A stretch of DNA of 44,836 bases from Deltaproteobacteria bacterium (GCA_031278635.1 JAITKA010000001.1:1-44836); one strand, 5' to 3'; positions 1-9,046 are shown, counted from the stretch's first letter. The notes: generated from the sequence alone by a model not told the origin. Numbers and translations are program-made.

Positions 1-770
1 TTAGGACGCGGTTGGGCTAAACACGATTTAATTGGCTGGAAATGATCGGCCACGTAGTCACAGGGAAGGCTCGTTTGGCCGTCTGGGCCACCCACCGTTA
101 GCCCCCCGCCCAAACGCCAGCGATATGGCCCAATCCCATAGCATCCGTTATCTCCGAGGGTCATGCGGGCTAACTGTGACGAAATTAGGACGCGGTTGGG
201 CTAAACGCGATTTAATTGGTTGGAAATGATTGGCCACGTAGCCACAGGGAAGGCGCGATTGGCCATAATCCGCCCGCATGATGCGTCCAGCCCGCCCGAA
301 ATTAGCGCCCAATCCCATAGCATCCGTTATCACCGTGAATCAGGCCGCCCGAAATTAGCGGCCAATCCCTTCACATCCGTTATCACCGTGAATCAGGCCG
401 CCTAATTGTGACGAAATTAGGACGCGGTTGGGCTAAAGGCGAATTAATTGGCTGGAAATGATTGGCCGCGTAGTCACAGGGAAGGTTCGATTGGCCATAA
501 TCCGCCTGCATGATGCGTCCAGGCCGCCCGAAATTAGCGCACAATCCCATAGCATCCGTTATCACCGTGAATCAGGCCGCCCGAAATTAGCGGCCAATCC
601 CGCCACATCCGTTATCACCGGGGGTCATGCGGCCTAAATGAGACGAAATTAGGCGGCGGATGGGCTAAAGGCGAATTAACTCGCCGGTAATAAGGCGCCG
701 CTTATGGTCAGGGATTGGCCGATGGCCTAAAATTCCGCTAGCTTATCTGGCAAATGAATGGGGCTCGGTG
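1..770. repeat. Tandem array, ~232-bp units (family A)
   Basis: Units begin with TTAGGACGCGGTTGGGCTAA or a close variant at 1, 185, 417 and 649, so the spacings are 184, 232 and 232 bp. The first unit is 48 bp shorter because it lacks one copy of an internal ~48-bp subrepeat (ending CATCCGTTATCACCGTGAATC) that is tandemly doubled in the later units. The fourth unit is strongly diverged. No open frame is conserved between units, so I read this as non-coding. The left edge of the window cuts the array. Confidence 0.9.
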
Positions 771-1480
771 TCAGGGGCGCTAAAAATCGTTGACATTGAC
801 TGGCGTGTCTGACTTATAATGGATCATGGTTTGGCCTTATCCAACGGTATGTGGTTTGACCTCGCTTGAATTCGTAAAACTCGCGCCAGATTTGACTGAT
901 CCAAACGAACTCCGCCGAAGTTAGTTAAAGCTATAAGTCTTGCGGGAGCGCTTTGCGCGAAAGAGGGTTTGCCTTAGTTGGCATTGTTTCCGGCTTGATG
1001 GCCAGGGCCACAAAAACCGCTGCCATAGACCGCCGTGTCTGAGTTAATATGGATCATGTTTCGGCTATATCCAACGGTATGTGGTTTGAGCTAACGCGAT
1101 TTCGTGAAATTCGCGCCAGATTTGACTGATCCAAACGAACTCCGCCGAAGTTATCGGTAGATGGCTGTCTCGTCAAGTAGCCTTTAACGAAAGTCGAATG
1201 TCATACCTAGCAATGGTTCCGGCTTGGAAACTTGGGCCCCACATCTATCCATACAGGCTCCCGTGTCCGTTGCTTATCGTTATGGACTATTCACACTGGC
1301 CGCGCCAAGTCTCAAATCTATTCTGGACTGATCGAAATTAGCGAGCTCTTGCGTTTTCGTGATCGTATCTGGCTTATGTATTGTCAGTCTAGCCACGATT
1401 AGCTTTGCTCAGACTGATTGTGGTAAAGGCAAACAGCAATGCTTACTCAATTAGAGCTGCAGGCATATCAGAAGGGCCCC
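770..1480. repeat. Tandem array, ~230-bp units (family B)
   Basis: Three units are anchored on a CGTGTCTG-like motif at 803, 1033 and 1261 (spacings 230 and 228). The first two share long blocks including CCAACGGTATGTGGTTTGA (841 and 1071) and GACTGATCCAAACGAACTCC. The third is highly degenerate. The sequence is unlike family A but the period is nearly the same and it follows directly. The first unit contains TTGACA (790-795) and TATAAT (815-820), but the 19-bp gap is long and the second unit does not keep them. Confidence 0.8.
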
Positions 1481-1615
1481 AAGATGCGAAATTAGGGTCA
1501 AGTAAAAAAAATTTTTTAGCCCCTGCCGCCCACAATATTTTGTATTTTTTTTTGGGTAGGCAACCTACATGATGTGTAACTTAAGTTCAATTGGATATTA
1601 ATGTATAGAAAATGC

Positions 1616-1645
1616 TTGACAACTTCGATAAGATCGGTGTAAATA
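1616..1645 (+). promoter_or_regulatory. Putative sigma70 promoter of the first XRE gene
   Basis: TTGACA at 1616-1621 is followed after 17-18 bp by GTAAAT/TAAATA (1639-1645). It lies about 70 bp ahead of the TTG start of the XRE gene, in an AT-rich stretch just after the repeat array. Confidence 0.55.
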
Positions 1646-1716
1646 GAACCAAGATTACAGTAGCGGGAGGTGACTCCCTTTTCTGACAACATCACTTTTC
1701 GAAATGAGGTGCAATT

Positions 1717-1920
1717 TTGGCTAAGAACACTCTTAAGAACATCAGAGAGCAGATGCTCCTGAGTAAGGCGGAGCTGGCCCGCAAGGCCGGCGTTTCCCCG
1801 ATGACCATCGACCGCATCGAAAACGGCGAGAAGGCTCGGATGGAGACGATGAGGAAGATCATTTTGGCCCTGGGCTTTTCATTGGACGAGAAAGACAAAA
1901 TCTTTGCGGACCTGCTGTGA
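1717..1920 (+). CDS. Small XRE-family helix-turn-helix regulator (67 aa)
   Basis: This single-domain DNA-binding protein has the HTH_3 pattern: recognition-helix region ELARKAGVSPMTIDRIENG (about residues 19-37) and C-terminal helices ending in SLDEKDKIF. The start is TTG, chosen because GAGGTG (1706-1711) lies 5 nt upstream and no in-frame ATG is better placed. It stands alone between a promoter-like element and an intrinsic terminator. Two relatives of almost the same length (20065-20274 and 30789-31004) lie in the window; the last shares the C-terminal pattern of the type DxKDxxF. The target is unknown. Such proteins can be autoregulators or antitoxins, but no toxin-like partner gene is adjacent. 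Confidence 0.8.
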   Translation: MAKNTLKNIREQMLLSKAELARKAGVSPMTIDRIENGEKARMETMRKIILALGFSLDEKDKIFADLL

Positions 1921-1927
1921 AAGGTAT

Positions 1928-1967
1928 GGGGTCGAGCCCGCCGGCCTTTTGGAACTCGACCCCTTTT
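1928..1967 (+). terminator. Intrinsic terminator after XRE gene
   Basis: Arms GGGGTCGAG (1928-1936) and CTCGACCCC (1955-1963) are perfectly complementary and are followed by TTTT. It begins 8 bp after the stop codon. Confidence 0.8.
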
Positions 1968-2564
1968 AACCCATTGCCAGATGTTTGTTAGGAACCTTTC
2001 TAAGTATTTTAAAAATTTAAATTCTATGCCTATATAGTTTAATCTATATCTTGTCTTAGCTAGGATTTTTGTAAATTTTTATATCTTAATTAATCCAGTA
2101 AAAATATTATAGGTCTTTTTATTTTTATATGCATGACAGGATTTTTGTGCCTTTTTTTCGTAACCCCATAAGTTATGGTATAAATTAGATTATTTCAAAT
2201 ATTCGAATGTAACAATAAAATTTGAGGGAAAATTTGGTTAGATTTAAATTTGGTTAGATTTTTTTAGTATTTTAACAAGTAAAGTCTAGATTAAGGTTGA
2301 AAACTTCTAAAGGATCCAGGGAGCGGAGCTTAAAGATTATTGGCGGTTTACGCGCCAAGGTTAGACGAACCCCGAAAGAGGGCAAAACGACGCCAGGCCC
2401 CAAAATGACTGGACTTTTGGCCCGAGGCTTTTTTCCCTAGGATTTTTGAATTATTATGGTGATACCTTTCACCATGGGACCCGGCCGAGGCCAGGGGCCG
2501 CCAGGGCCTGGGATAAACCCCGGCCGCTTTACCTGGGTATGACCTCTTAAAAGGTGGAGTAATA
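1968..2564. other. AT-rich spacer before the pil operon
   Basis: I see no gene here. Positions 1980-2300 are very AT-rich and include a short tandem duplication of AATTTGGTTAGATTT (2231 and 2247). TTGGCG/CGCCAA arms at 2340-2358 form a small inverted repeat. The last 150 bp are GC-rich and lead into the pilM ribosome-binding site. No recognisable c-di-GMP riboswitch motif was found by eye. Confidence 0.6.
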
Positions 2565-3623
2565 ATGTCCATTATCGGTTTCGATATAGGAACTTTCGCC
2601 GCGAAAGCTACCTTTTTGACGACCAAAGGCAAGGGAAAGAACCAGCAGGTCGTCCTGGACGGCCTGGGCATGAGCCAGATGCCCAAGGGGGTCATGGAAC
2701 AGTGGGAGGATCAGCCCATACCCGCCAGGACGGCCATGAGCGCGGCCATGCGGTCCCTGGTCAAGCTGTGCAAGCTCTCCAAGGGCCGGTACGCCGCCCT
2801 CTCCCTGAGCGGCGACACGATGATCATCAAAAAGATCTCGATGCCGGTGACCACCCAGAAAGAGCTCAAGCAGTCGCTGGCCATGGAAGCCGAGCAGTAC
2901 ATCCCTTACCCCATCAACGACGTGAACCTGGACGGCCATATCCTTTCCACCGATGACCGCTACGGCCAGATGTCCGTCCTTCTGGTCGCCGCCCGCAAGG
3001 AAGTGGTCAACAACTACATCCAGGCCGTGACCCTGACCAAGATCCTGAAGCCCGCGGTCATAGACGTGGACGCCCTGGCCCTTTACAACGCCTTCGATTA
3101 CGTCTACCCCAACTCGAAGGAAAACGTGATCCTGGTGGACATAGGGGCCGCTTTCATCCACATCACCGTCCTCCACGAGGGGCTGCCCCACACGATCAAA
3201 GAGGAAAGCATCGGCGGCCAGCGCATGACCGACGAGATCGAGGACGTCTTCGGGGTCCAGACGGATCAGGCCGAGGCCATTAAGCTGGGCTCGGTCGGCT
3301 CGCCCGATCCCCGCGAGCTGGCCGAGATTTACGAGCGCATAGCCAGCAACTGGCAGGCGGCCATAGAGCGGGCCATCGACTCGGTCAAATCCGAGGTCCA
3401 GGACTACAGCCCCAGCCGTATCCTGCTGGCCGGCGGCTGCGCCAACATCATGGGGCTGGCCGATCAGTTCCAGAACTATTTCAGCCTGCGGACCGAGCTC
3501 TTCAACCCCCTGAAGTACGTTAAGATTAATCACAAGAAGTATGATCCGGCTTACATAGACTATATCGGGCCGCAGATGGCCGTGAGTTTCGGCTTGGCTC
3601 TACGAAAACAAGAGCTAAAGTAA
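2565..3623 (+). CDS. pilM: Type IV pilus assembly protein PilM
   Basis: PilM is the cytoplasmic actin-like protein that binds the N-terminal tail of PilN and links the pilus motor to the PilNOP alignment complex. The 352-aa length is typical. Actin/FtsA-fold motifs are visible: phosphate-1 loop GFDIGTFAAKA (5-15), VDIG (191-194, phosphate 2) and ILLAGG (286-291, adenosine motif). AGGTGGAG lies just upstream of ATG. It is the first gene of a pilM-N-O-P-(P-like)-Q series, all on the plus strand. No pilB, pilC, pilT or pilin gene is in the window, so the motor and fibre genes must be elsewhere. Confidence 0.95.
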   Translation: MSIIGFDIGTFAAKATFLTTKGKGKNQQVVLDGLGMSQMPKGVMEQWEDQPIPARTAMSAAMRSLVKLCKLSKGRYAALSLSGDTMIIKKISMPVTTQKELKQSLAMEAEQYIPYPINDVNLDGHILSTDDRYGQMSVLLVAARKEVVNNYIQAVTLTKILKPAVIDVDALALYNAFDYVYPNSKENVILVDIGAAFIHITVLHEGLPHTIKEESIGGQRMTDEIEDVFGVQTDQAEAIKLGSVGSPDPRELAEIYERIASNWQAAIERAIDSVKSEVQDYSPSRILLAGGCANIMGLADQFQNYFSLRTELFNPLKYVKINHKKYDPAYIDYIGPQMAVSFGLALRKQELK

Positions 3624-3754
3624 CCTTTTCGCTTGAGCGAATTGCTTGGGATGCGGTTTTCCGGCTTTTGGCCATTGATTCGATGTATCCTTCCGTGTTT
3701 TGTTAAACGCTAATTTCGTCCGGCGATAAGCCGGCCGTATATTGGGTTACCGAG

Positions 3755-4438
3755 ATGATCAAAATAAATTTGTTGCCCTTGGAATCTTTCCGTCAGAACG
3801 CCAGCGGGCAAATGTCGGTCAGCATATTCGCCGTTTGCGTCTTGCTGGTCGCCGGAGGCCTGTACGCCTATAATTTTCTGTACATGGCCCCTAAAAGGGA
3901 CTCTTTGCGGTCCACGAAGAACACGATCACGGAAAGGGTCGCGGCCGTGCAGGCGCAATCGGCGAAAGCCATGGCCCAGACGACCAGCTTCATCGAGGAA
4001 ATGGTCCAGGTCGGGGCCATCCTGTACCTGGAGGAAAGGCGCCGCGACCAGGCCAGGCTATTCATGGCCCTGGCCAACGAGATCAATAACCAGACCTCCT
4101 GGCTGGTGAACCTGGCCCACTCCAAGAACGTCTTGACCATCAAAGGCATGGCCATCGATAACCCCACCGTGAGCGTGCTCTTTAGCCGTCTGCTTGGCCA
4201 GCCGCTCCTGGAGAACGTTAAGCTCCAGCAGATAATAGGGGCCAACGTCAACGGGCTGCCCCTGGTCTCGTTCGACTTTACCGCCGACACGGTTTTTCAG
4301 CCCATAACCCTCCTTAACCAGGGATTGCCGGAAGTCCAGTTGCCCGACGCCGAGCAGGTCAAGAAAGTCATCTCGGCCATTTCCCCAGATCTGGCCACCG
4401 CCCTGGACCGACAGGAACAGCAGGCCAAACCCCTTTAA
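3755..4438 (+). CDS. pilN: Type IV pilus inner-membrane protein PilN
   Basis: PilN is a bitopic inner-membrane protein of the pilus alignment subcomplex. The N-terminus MIKINLLPLE carries the conserved PilM-binding INLLP motif at residues 4-8. One transmembrane helix spans about residues 22-44, followed by a helical/coiled-coil segment and a periplasmic ferredoxin-like domain. The length of 227 aa is slightly above the usual ~180-210, with a polar, Gln-rich C-terminus. The gap from pilM is 131 bp and the ribosome-binding site is weak, so a promoter of its own is possible but not seen. Confidence 0.93.
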   Translation: MIKINLLPLESFRQNASGQMSVSIFAVCVLLVAGGLYAYNFLYMAPKRDSLRSTKNTITERVAAVQAQSAKAMAQTTSFIEEMVQVGAILYLEERRRDQARLFMALANEINNQTSWLVNLAHSKNVLTIKGMAIDNPTVSVLFSRLLGQPLLENVKLQQIIGANVNGLPLVSFDFTADTVFQPITLLNQGLPEVQLPDAEQVKKVISAISPDLATALDRQEQQAKPL

Positions 4439-4448
4439 GGCCCCTTAA

Positions 4449-4511
4449 GGCCCTTAAAGGGCCGTAAGGGACCCCAAGATTTTTGATTATAATCTAACTA
4501 CCTTAGTTAGT
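4449..4511 (+). other. Hairpin-rich pilN-pilO spacer
   Basis: GGCCCTT-A-AAGGGCC (4449-4463) is a near-perfect palindrome right after pilN, inside a run of related CCCTTAAGG-type segments. CTAACT/AGTTAG arms at 4495-4511 form a second small inverted repeat, and TATAAT occurs between them. This could be an attenuator or processing site inside the operon; neither hairpin has a proper T-tract. Confidence 0.4.
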
Positions 4512-4550
4512 TAAAAGTGAATACGTAGGTAACCATAAGAGAGGCCAAGC

Positions 4551-5192
4551 ATGGCTAAAGCCCAAGCTCAAAAAAAGAAACAGTCTGATTTCTTTGTCAA
4601 AGTAGCAAAGCTTAGTAAAGGCGCAAAAGTTGCCATACTTTTATGTGCTATAGCCGCAATAATAGTAGCGTTTTATATGTTATACTATTCGCCTTGGAAG
4701 GCCGAGGTTGCCTCATTGGAGAGCGAGGTAGAGACGTTAAACCAAACCCTATCCACGGAGCAGGCCAATCTCAACAAACACAAGGCGATCGAGGAGTTCG
4801 TTCCCCCCGTTAAAGTTTCTTACGATTACCTCAGCCATCTCTTCACCAACACGGATGAGATCGATGGCTTGGTCAATATCATCTCGGAATTGGGGGCGCA
4901 GGCCGGCGTAAACACAAATTCATCCAACTATATTTTTAGAACGAAGACGGTTTTGACCCCATTATTTGCCGAGATTCAATTCACTATCGACCTTGAAGCC
5001 CCGTTTTTAAATTTCTTAAAATTTTTATACAATTTAAGTAATTATAGCCGCTTAATTAACATAACCTCAGTTTCCATGGGCACTCCGAACATAGTCGATA
5101 GCCGTCAAGTTTTGCTTAAAATCAGGTGCGAAGGAAGCGCGTACAGAAAACTTACCCCTGACGAAGTGAAATTGGCGCCACCGGCCAAATAA
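4551..5192 (+). CDS. pilO: Type IV pilus inner-membrane protein PilO
   Basis: PilO pairs with PilN in the periplasm to form the alignment complex. A Lys-rich cytoplasmic N-terminus is followed by one transmembrane helix (about 27-46), a coiled coil with spaced Leu/Glu residues (50-78) and a ferredoxin-like periplasmic domain. The length of 213 aa is normal for the family. GAGAGG precedes ATG by 8 nt. Compared with pilM and pilN the gene uses many A/T-ending codons, especially in the first 120 bp and around 5000-5080, so its base composition differs from its operon partners. Assignment rests on position, topology and length more than on a single motif. Confidence 0.9.
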   Translation: MAKAQAQKKKQSDFFVKVAKLSKGAKVAILLCAIAAIIVAFYMLYYSPWKAEVASLESEVETLNQTLSTEQANLNKHKAIEEFVPPVKVSYDYLSHLFTNTDEIDGLVNIISELGAQAGVNTNSSNYIFRTKTVLTPLFAEIQFTIDLEAPFLNFLKFLYNLSNYSRLINITSVSMGTPNIVDSRQVLLKIRCEGSAYRKLTPDEVKLAPPAK

Positions 5193-5294
5193 AGCTTGCG
5201 TATTCTAGTTAATAAGAATAACGAGCTTTAAATTCGATGTTTTGCATATAATTATTTTATATTTATCGTTTCGGGTTAACTTAGAGAGACTCGT

Positions 5295-6251
5295 ATGATG
5301 CCTGAAAATAAGTTAAATTCTCGTCTAACCAATCTGGTTTTTTTGGGCCTGTTGGTCTTGACCCTAGCTTTGGCAAACCCGGCCCAAGGCCAGCAAGAGG
5401 GCGAGGTTAACCTGTCCGTCGACGTTTCTTCCTCCGGGAACGCCCCGGCGGGGGAACCGGGCGTGCCCCTGGCCCCGGCCCAGCCGAGCAGCCTGCCGAT
5501 GTTTGACCCGCAAAACCCGGCCGCCATGCAGCCGGCCGCCCCCGAGGCGGCGCAGGCCCAGGAGGGGCAATATCCCCCGGTACCGGACTCCGGCCCCCTG
5601 GACTTCAACCGGTTGGGCCCCCCGGCGACCGCCCCCGCGGTGCCCGAGTCCAACTATGATTTAGGCGGGGCCTCGCCTTATTCCCCGCAAACGCCCTCGT
5701 CGTTGCCGGCGCCCTCCAGCGGCTCCCCCCTCGTGCAGCTCCCGCCCGACGCGGGCGACGGGGCCGCCGGGGATGAGGCGACCCCGGAAGGGGACGCGGC
5801 CAGCCCGGAGCTCCAGGAAAAGGTTCATGCCGAGCTGGAGAAGTGGCACTCGGAGGTCATGGCCACATACGTCTTCAACCCCTCCCTTTTGCGCGATCCC
5901 TTTTTGCCCATAGAGTCGGCCCTGCCGGTGTCGGCCAACCCCCAAAGGGACGTAATCGACAAGAACAAGCCGCCCATCCAAAAATTGGCCCTGAGCCAGT
6001 TTACCCTTAGCGCCATAATCGTCGCCGCCGATCCCAGCGACAACTCGGCCAACGTCGATAGCGGCGGCAGGGGCTTTATCATAAAGAAGGGTACCCTGAT
6101 TGGGCCGAACGAGGGCTACGTTAAGGAGATAACCGAGAACTCCGTGGTGATAGAGGAGCCCGAGATCAACCTAAGGGGCGAGACCTCGTACAAGGAAACG
6201 GTCCTGAGGCTGAACGTGCTTGAGACCGAGGGTCTGGAGTTTGATGAATAA
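5295..6251 (+). CDS. pilP: Type IV pilus lipoprotein-like PilP, long form
   Basis: PilP connects the inner-membrane PilN/O complex with the secretin PilQ. An N-terminal hydrophobic signal segment (about 11-30) lacks a clear lipobox cysteine. Residues 35-170 are a Pro/Ala/Gly/Ser-rich low-complexity linker, much longer than in most PilP proteins. The FNPSLLRDPF motif typical of PilP follows at 194-203, then the beta-rich PilP core (about 225-307: KPPIQKLAL, GYVKEIT, VVIEE). Two adjacent ATGs (5295, 5298) are possible; GAGAGA lies upstream. The next gene repeats the core domain without the linker. Confidence 0.88.
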   Translation: MMPENKLNSRLTNLVFLGLLVLTLALANPAQGQQEGEVNLSVDVSSSGNAPAGEPGVPLAPAQPSSLPMFDPQNPAAMQPAAPEAAQAQEGQYPPVPDSGPLDFNRLGPPATAPAVPESNYDLGGASPYSPQTPSSLPAPSSGSPLVQLPPDAGDGAAGDEATPEGDAASPELQEKVHAELEKWHSEVMATYVFNPSLLRDPFLPIESALPVSANPQRDVIDKNKPPIQKLALSQFTLSAIIVAADPSDNSANVDSGGRGFIIKKGTLIGPNEGYVKEITENSVVIEEPEINLRGETSYKETVLRLNVLETEGLEFDE

Positions 6252-6422
6252 GGCCATAAAAACGCCCTAAAAGCGCAAACGTTAATGATATGGTTTAAAA
6301 AAACCAGACGAAGGCATGGATTTTTAGTGATAGTCACAAACGGTTAACGATTCATAGGCCCGGTTTGACATTATTGACTTTTTTAAAGTTTTTGGGAGAA
6401 CTTTTATAACTATCTCCCTCCC

Positions 6423-6944
6423 ATGGAGCACCCCTTGAGAGCGATACCCGTCATTAGGCAAATGGTTTGGGTGGCCCTGGTGGCCACTTTGTTGACTTTG
6501 GTTTCGGCCGGCCTCCAGGCCCAGGAAGGCGCCGACCAGGGGCCGGAGGTTTTAAAGATCTGGCTTGAGCCGAGCGACCAGGGCCAGGCCGGCCCGGCGG
6601 CCAAGCCCGATGGCGAGGTTTTCAGCGCATCCGACGAGTTCGAGCCGGTCACCGTCGACCGAAACCAAGAGGGCCAGGCCAAGCCGCCCATCCAGACCAT
6701 AGCCAGCGATCGGCTGACCCTGGTGGCCACCATCGTCCCCGTCGACCAAAGGGACGCCAAGGATAGGCTGGCCATGGTCGGTTACGACGGCCATGATTAC
6801 GAGCTTAAGGAAGGCTCCAAGGTCGGTTCCAACAACGGCTTCGTCAAGGAGATAACCGAGACCTACGTGATCATCGAGGAAGAGGTCGAAAATGACCTTG
6901 GCGAGAAGGTCACCAAGGAGGTCTTGCTGAGGCTCCCCAATTGA
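6423..6944 (+). CDS. Second, short PilP-like protein
   Basis: This 173-aa secreted protein duplicates the PilP core. Its residues 87-171 (KPPIQTIA, NGFVKEITETYVIIEE, VLLRL) line up closely with residues 225-307 of the preceding PilP. It has a hydrophobic signal segment (about 14-33) and a short linker, but lacks the FNPSLLRDPF-type motif. A second PilQ-docking or stabilising factor is a fair guess; no function is shown. No Shine-Dalgarno sequence precedes the first ATG, so the start may be the ATG at 6462 (TTAGG 4-5 nt upstream), which also gives a cleaner signal peptide. It lies between pilP and pilQ. Confidence 0.85.
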   Translation: MEHPLRAIPVIRQMVWVALVATLLTLVSAGLQAQEGADQGPEVLKIWLEPSDQGQAGPAAKPDGEVFSASDEFEPVTVDRNQEGQAKPPIQTIASDRLTLVATIVPVDQRDAKDRLAMVGYDGHDYELKEGSKVGSNNGFVKEITETYVIIEEEVENDLGEKVTKEVLLRLPN

Positions 6945-7364
6945 CCGGGGCGCCCTAAGCCTTTTGGGTCCACAAAGGGCTTAGGGGACAAGGCTAAGGT
7001 TCTGGGATAATTGGCGAAAGTTTCCGCCGATCCGCCGGTTCCGGGGGGTTTTTTGGAAAGGCGTTTAACTTTCTTGAAAAAATTTTCACGATTCTTTTAG
7101 TAGGCGAATTCACTGGTTTTTTTAACCAAATTATTACCGTAAATCAACCAATTTTGGTCGTTTATGATTAAAGCCTTTGGTCTAAAATGCCGATTATATA
7201 GTTGGGATCGCAAAAAACCCGTATAGTTTTTTGGACTTTAACCCAAAAAATCGCGTGGGATAGGTGAGCCGGCTCAAGCGTTTGATCCCCAAGGCACCTT
7301 TCCGCGAAATGATTCGCGGCCCTGCGAGGGGATTTAGCTTCTTCCCGCAAGCGAGGAGAACACC
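6945..7364. other. pilQ upstream spacer with hairpins
   Basis: No gene is seen in these 420 bp. A CCCTAAGCC...GGGCTTAGGG hairpin lies at about 6950-6986, right after the PilP-like gene. A G-run followed by TTTTTT is at about 7040-7055. A perfect CCGCGAA-ATGA-TTCGCGG hairpin (7302-7319) sits about 45 bp before the pilQ start. These could separate pilQ expression from the upstream genes. Confidence 0.45.
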
Positions 7365-8777
7365 ATGAGATCGTTGTTTGTCATAAAGCCAGCGCTTTGG
7401 CTAGGTTTAATAACCGTGGCTTTGGCTTTGTTTTCCCTCCCGGCGATGGCCCAGGTCAACTTCGCCCCGACCGGGGACAGTACGCAGGCCGCCTCCCCGG
7501 ACGCGGCCCAGCCGGTGAACCCCACGGGCGAGTCCGGCATGATGATTACCGACCCTTACAGCATGATGGCCAACAAGGCCTATACCGGTAAGCTTATCTC
7601 GCTTGATTTCCAGAACGCCGACATACACAACATCCTCAGGCTGATCGGCGAGGTTTCCGGGAAAAACGTGGTCGTCTCGGACCAGGTCAGCGGCAAGGTC
7701 ACCCTTAAGCTGAACAAGGTGCCATGGGATCAGGCCCTCGATACCGTTTTGGCCTCGAAAAACCTCGGGGTGATGGAAAACGGGAACATCCTTCGGATCG
7801 ATACCATTGAGGCCATCAGGCGGGCCACCCCGGACGTCAACGACCCGGCCACCAGGGTGCCCATGGTCAAGAAGATATTCACGCCCAAGTACGCCTCCGT
7901 GGCCGTCCTGGCGGGGGAGCTTGAGAAGGGCAAGAGCATGCGCGGTAACGTGCGGGTGATCGGCAACGACATCTACGTCGAGGACGATATCTCGACCATG
8001 CAGGCCATCAGCGAGATCTTCAGGCGCAACGACCGCGAGTCCAAGCAGATTTTGATCGAGGCCCGCATCGTGGAGGCCTCGGCGGCTTTCGTCCAGGAAT
8101 ACGGGGTCAGCTGGGGCACCGGTTACGACAACAGGGGTAACAGCTCAAACCCCAACTATAGCGGGCCGACCCTCTCCCCCGGGGAGGTTTACGGGGCCGC
8201 CGAGCTCGTCTCCGGCACCCAGGCCCTCCAGATCTCCGGCGGTTACCTGAACAAGGTCGGGACCCTGGCCCTGAACGCCCAGCTGAACCTGTCCGAGTCC
8301 CTGGGCCACACGAAAAACATCTCCTCCCCCCGCATCATGGCCTCCAACGACCAGGAAGTCTACATAAAGCAGGGCCTCGAGATTCCCTATACCTCCGGCT
8401 CCACGGCCAACGTGGCGGGCACGACCGAGTTCAAGGAAGCCGTCATGGAGCTCCGGGTCACCCCCCACATCGAGGAAAACGGCCAGATCATAACCCTTGA
8501 CGTCACCCTGACCAAGGACTCCGTGGGCGACCAGGTCGGCGACGACATGTCCATCAGGACCAACGAGGCCAGGACCAAGCTCATGGTCAAGGACGGCGAG
8601 ACCGTGGTCATCGGCGGCATCGTCACCGACGACCAGTTCAACTCCAGCCAGAGGGTGCCGGGCCTCCATAACATCCCCCTACTGGGCTGGTTCTTCCAGA
8701 ACAGGCATATCCAGAACAACAAAAACGAGATGTTGATCTTCCTTACGGCCAACATCATACCCATCACCGTCAACTAG
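7365..8777 (+). CDS. pilQ: Type IV pilus secretin PilQ, short form
   Basis: PilQ forms the outer-membrane pore through which the pilus exits. It has a signal peptide (1-29, ending PAMA-Q), a short disordered region, an STN-like N0 domain (about 76-146), one secretin N1-type domain (about 165-220), and the C-terminal secretin barrel domain (about 229-468) with VPGLHNIPLLGWFF and the closing NEMLIFLTANIIP. At 470 aa it is shorter than many PilQ proteins because no AMIN repeats are present. GAGGAG precedes ATG by 7-8 nt. It ends the pil series, and a strong hairpin follows. Confidence 0.95.
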   Translation: MRSLFVIKPALWLGLITVALALFSLPAMAQVNFAPTGDSTQAASPDAAQPVNPTGESGMMITDPYSMMANKAYTGKLISLDFQNADIHNILRLIGEVSGKNVVVSDQVSGKVTLKLNKVPWDQALDTVLASKNLGVMENGNILRIDTIEAIRRATPDVNDPATRVPMVKKIFTPKYASVAVLAGELEKGKSMRGNVRVIGNDIYVEDDISTMQAISEIFRRNDRESKQILIEARIVEASAAFVQEYGVSWGTGYDNRGNSSNPNYSGPTLSPGEVYGAAELVSGTQALQISGGYLNKVGTLALNAQLNLSESLGHTKNISSPRIMASNDQEVYIKQGLEIPYTSGSTANVAGTTEFKEAVMELRVTPHIEENGQIITLDVTLTKDSVGDQVGDDMSIRTNEARTKLMVKDGETVVIGGIVTDDQFNSSQRVPGLHNIPLLGWFFQNRHIQNNKNEMLIFLTANIIPITVN

Positions 8778-8804
8778 ATTTTGGGCGAGGTTTAGCTTGA
8801 AACC

Positions 8805-8839
8805 TACCTCAGAGGGGAATGTGTTTTCCCTCTGAGGTA
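8805..8839 (+). terminator. Strong hairpin downstream of pilQ
   Basis: TACCTCAGAGGG (8805-8816) and CCCTCTGAGGTA (8828-8839) are perfect 12-bp arms, extendable by three more pairs. No T-tract follows, so it may act as an mRNA 3'-end stabiliser or Rho-assisted terminator instead of a classical intrinsic terminator. Confidence 0.6.
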
Positions 8840-8983
8840 AGTTAGTCTATCGGGCTTTAAATCGCAACTTTTAGGCCCACGCTTATGGGAAAACATTACC
8901 GTCGAAAATAAAATAATTTTTTAGGCTTACGTCGCTAGGTCAAAGCCAGCGAAAAGAGTCTTTAGAGCCACCGAAATTTAGCC

Positions 8984-9012
8984 TTGACAAGCAAGCCATC
9001 ATACAGCATAAT
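8984..9012 (+). promoter_or_regulatory. sigma70 promoter of tRNA-Val
   Basis: TTGACA (8984-8989), 17 bp, CATAAT (9007-9012). The tRNA begins 35 bp after the -10 box. Confidence 0.85.
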
Positions 9013-9046
9013 AAAAAAAGTCGCTTTATTCGGCTGACGACATCGT

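Noticed and set aside
32-565. Several 60-65-aa frames inside the left repeat array
   Set aside because: They recur only because the DNA is repeated. Frames and starts are not preserved between units, and no ribosome-binding sites are seen.
1-1480. CRISPR array
   Set aside because: Units of ~230 bp without short constant repeats and variable spacers, and no cas genes in the window.
1921-2564. c-di-GMP riboswitch before the pilus operon
   Set aside because: Expected for some pilus operons, but I could not find the conserved GEMM core by eye.
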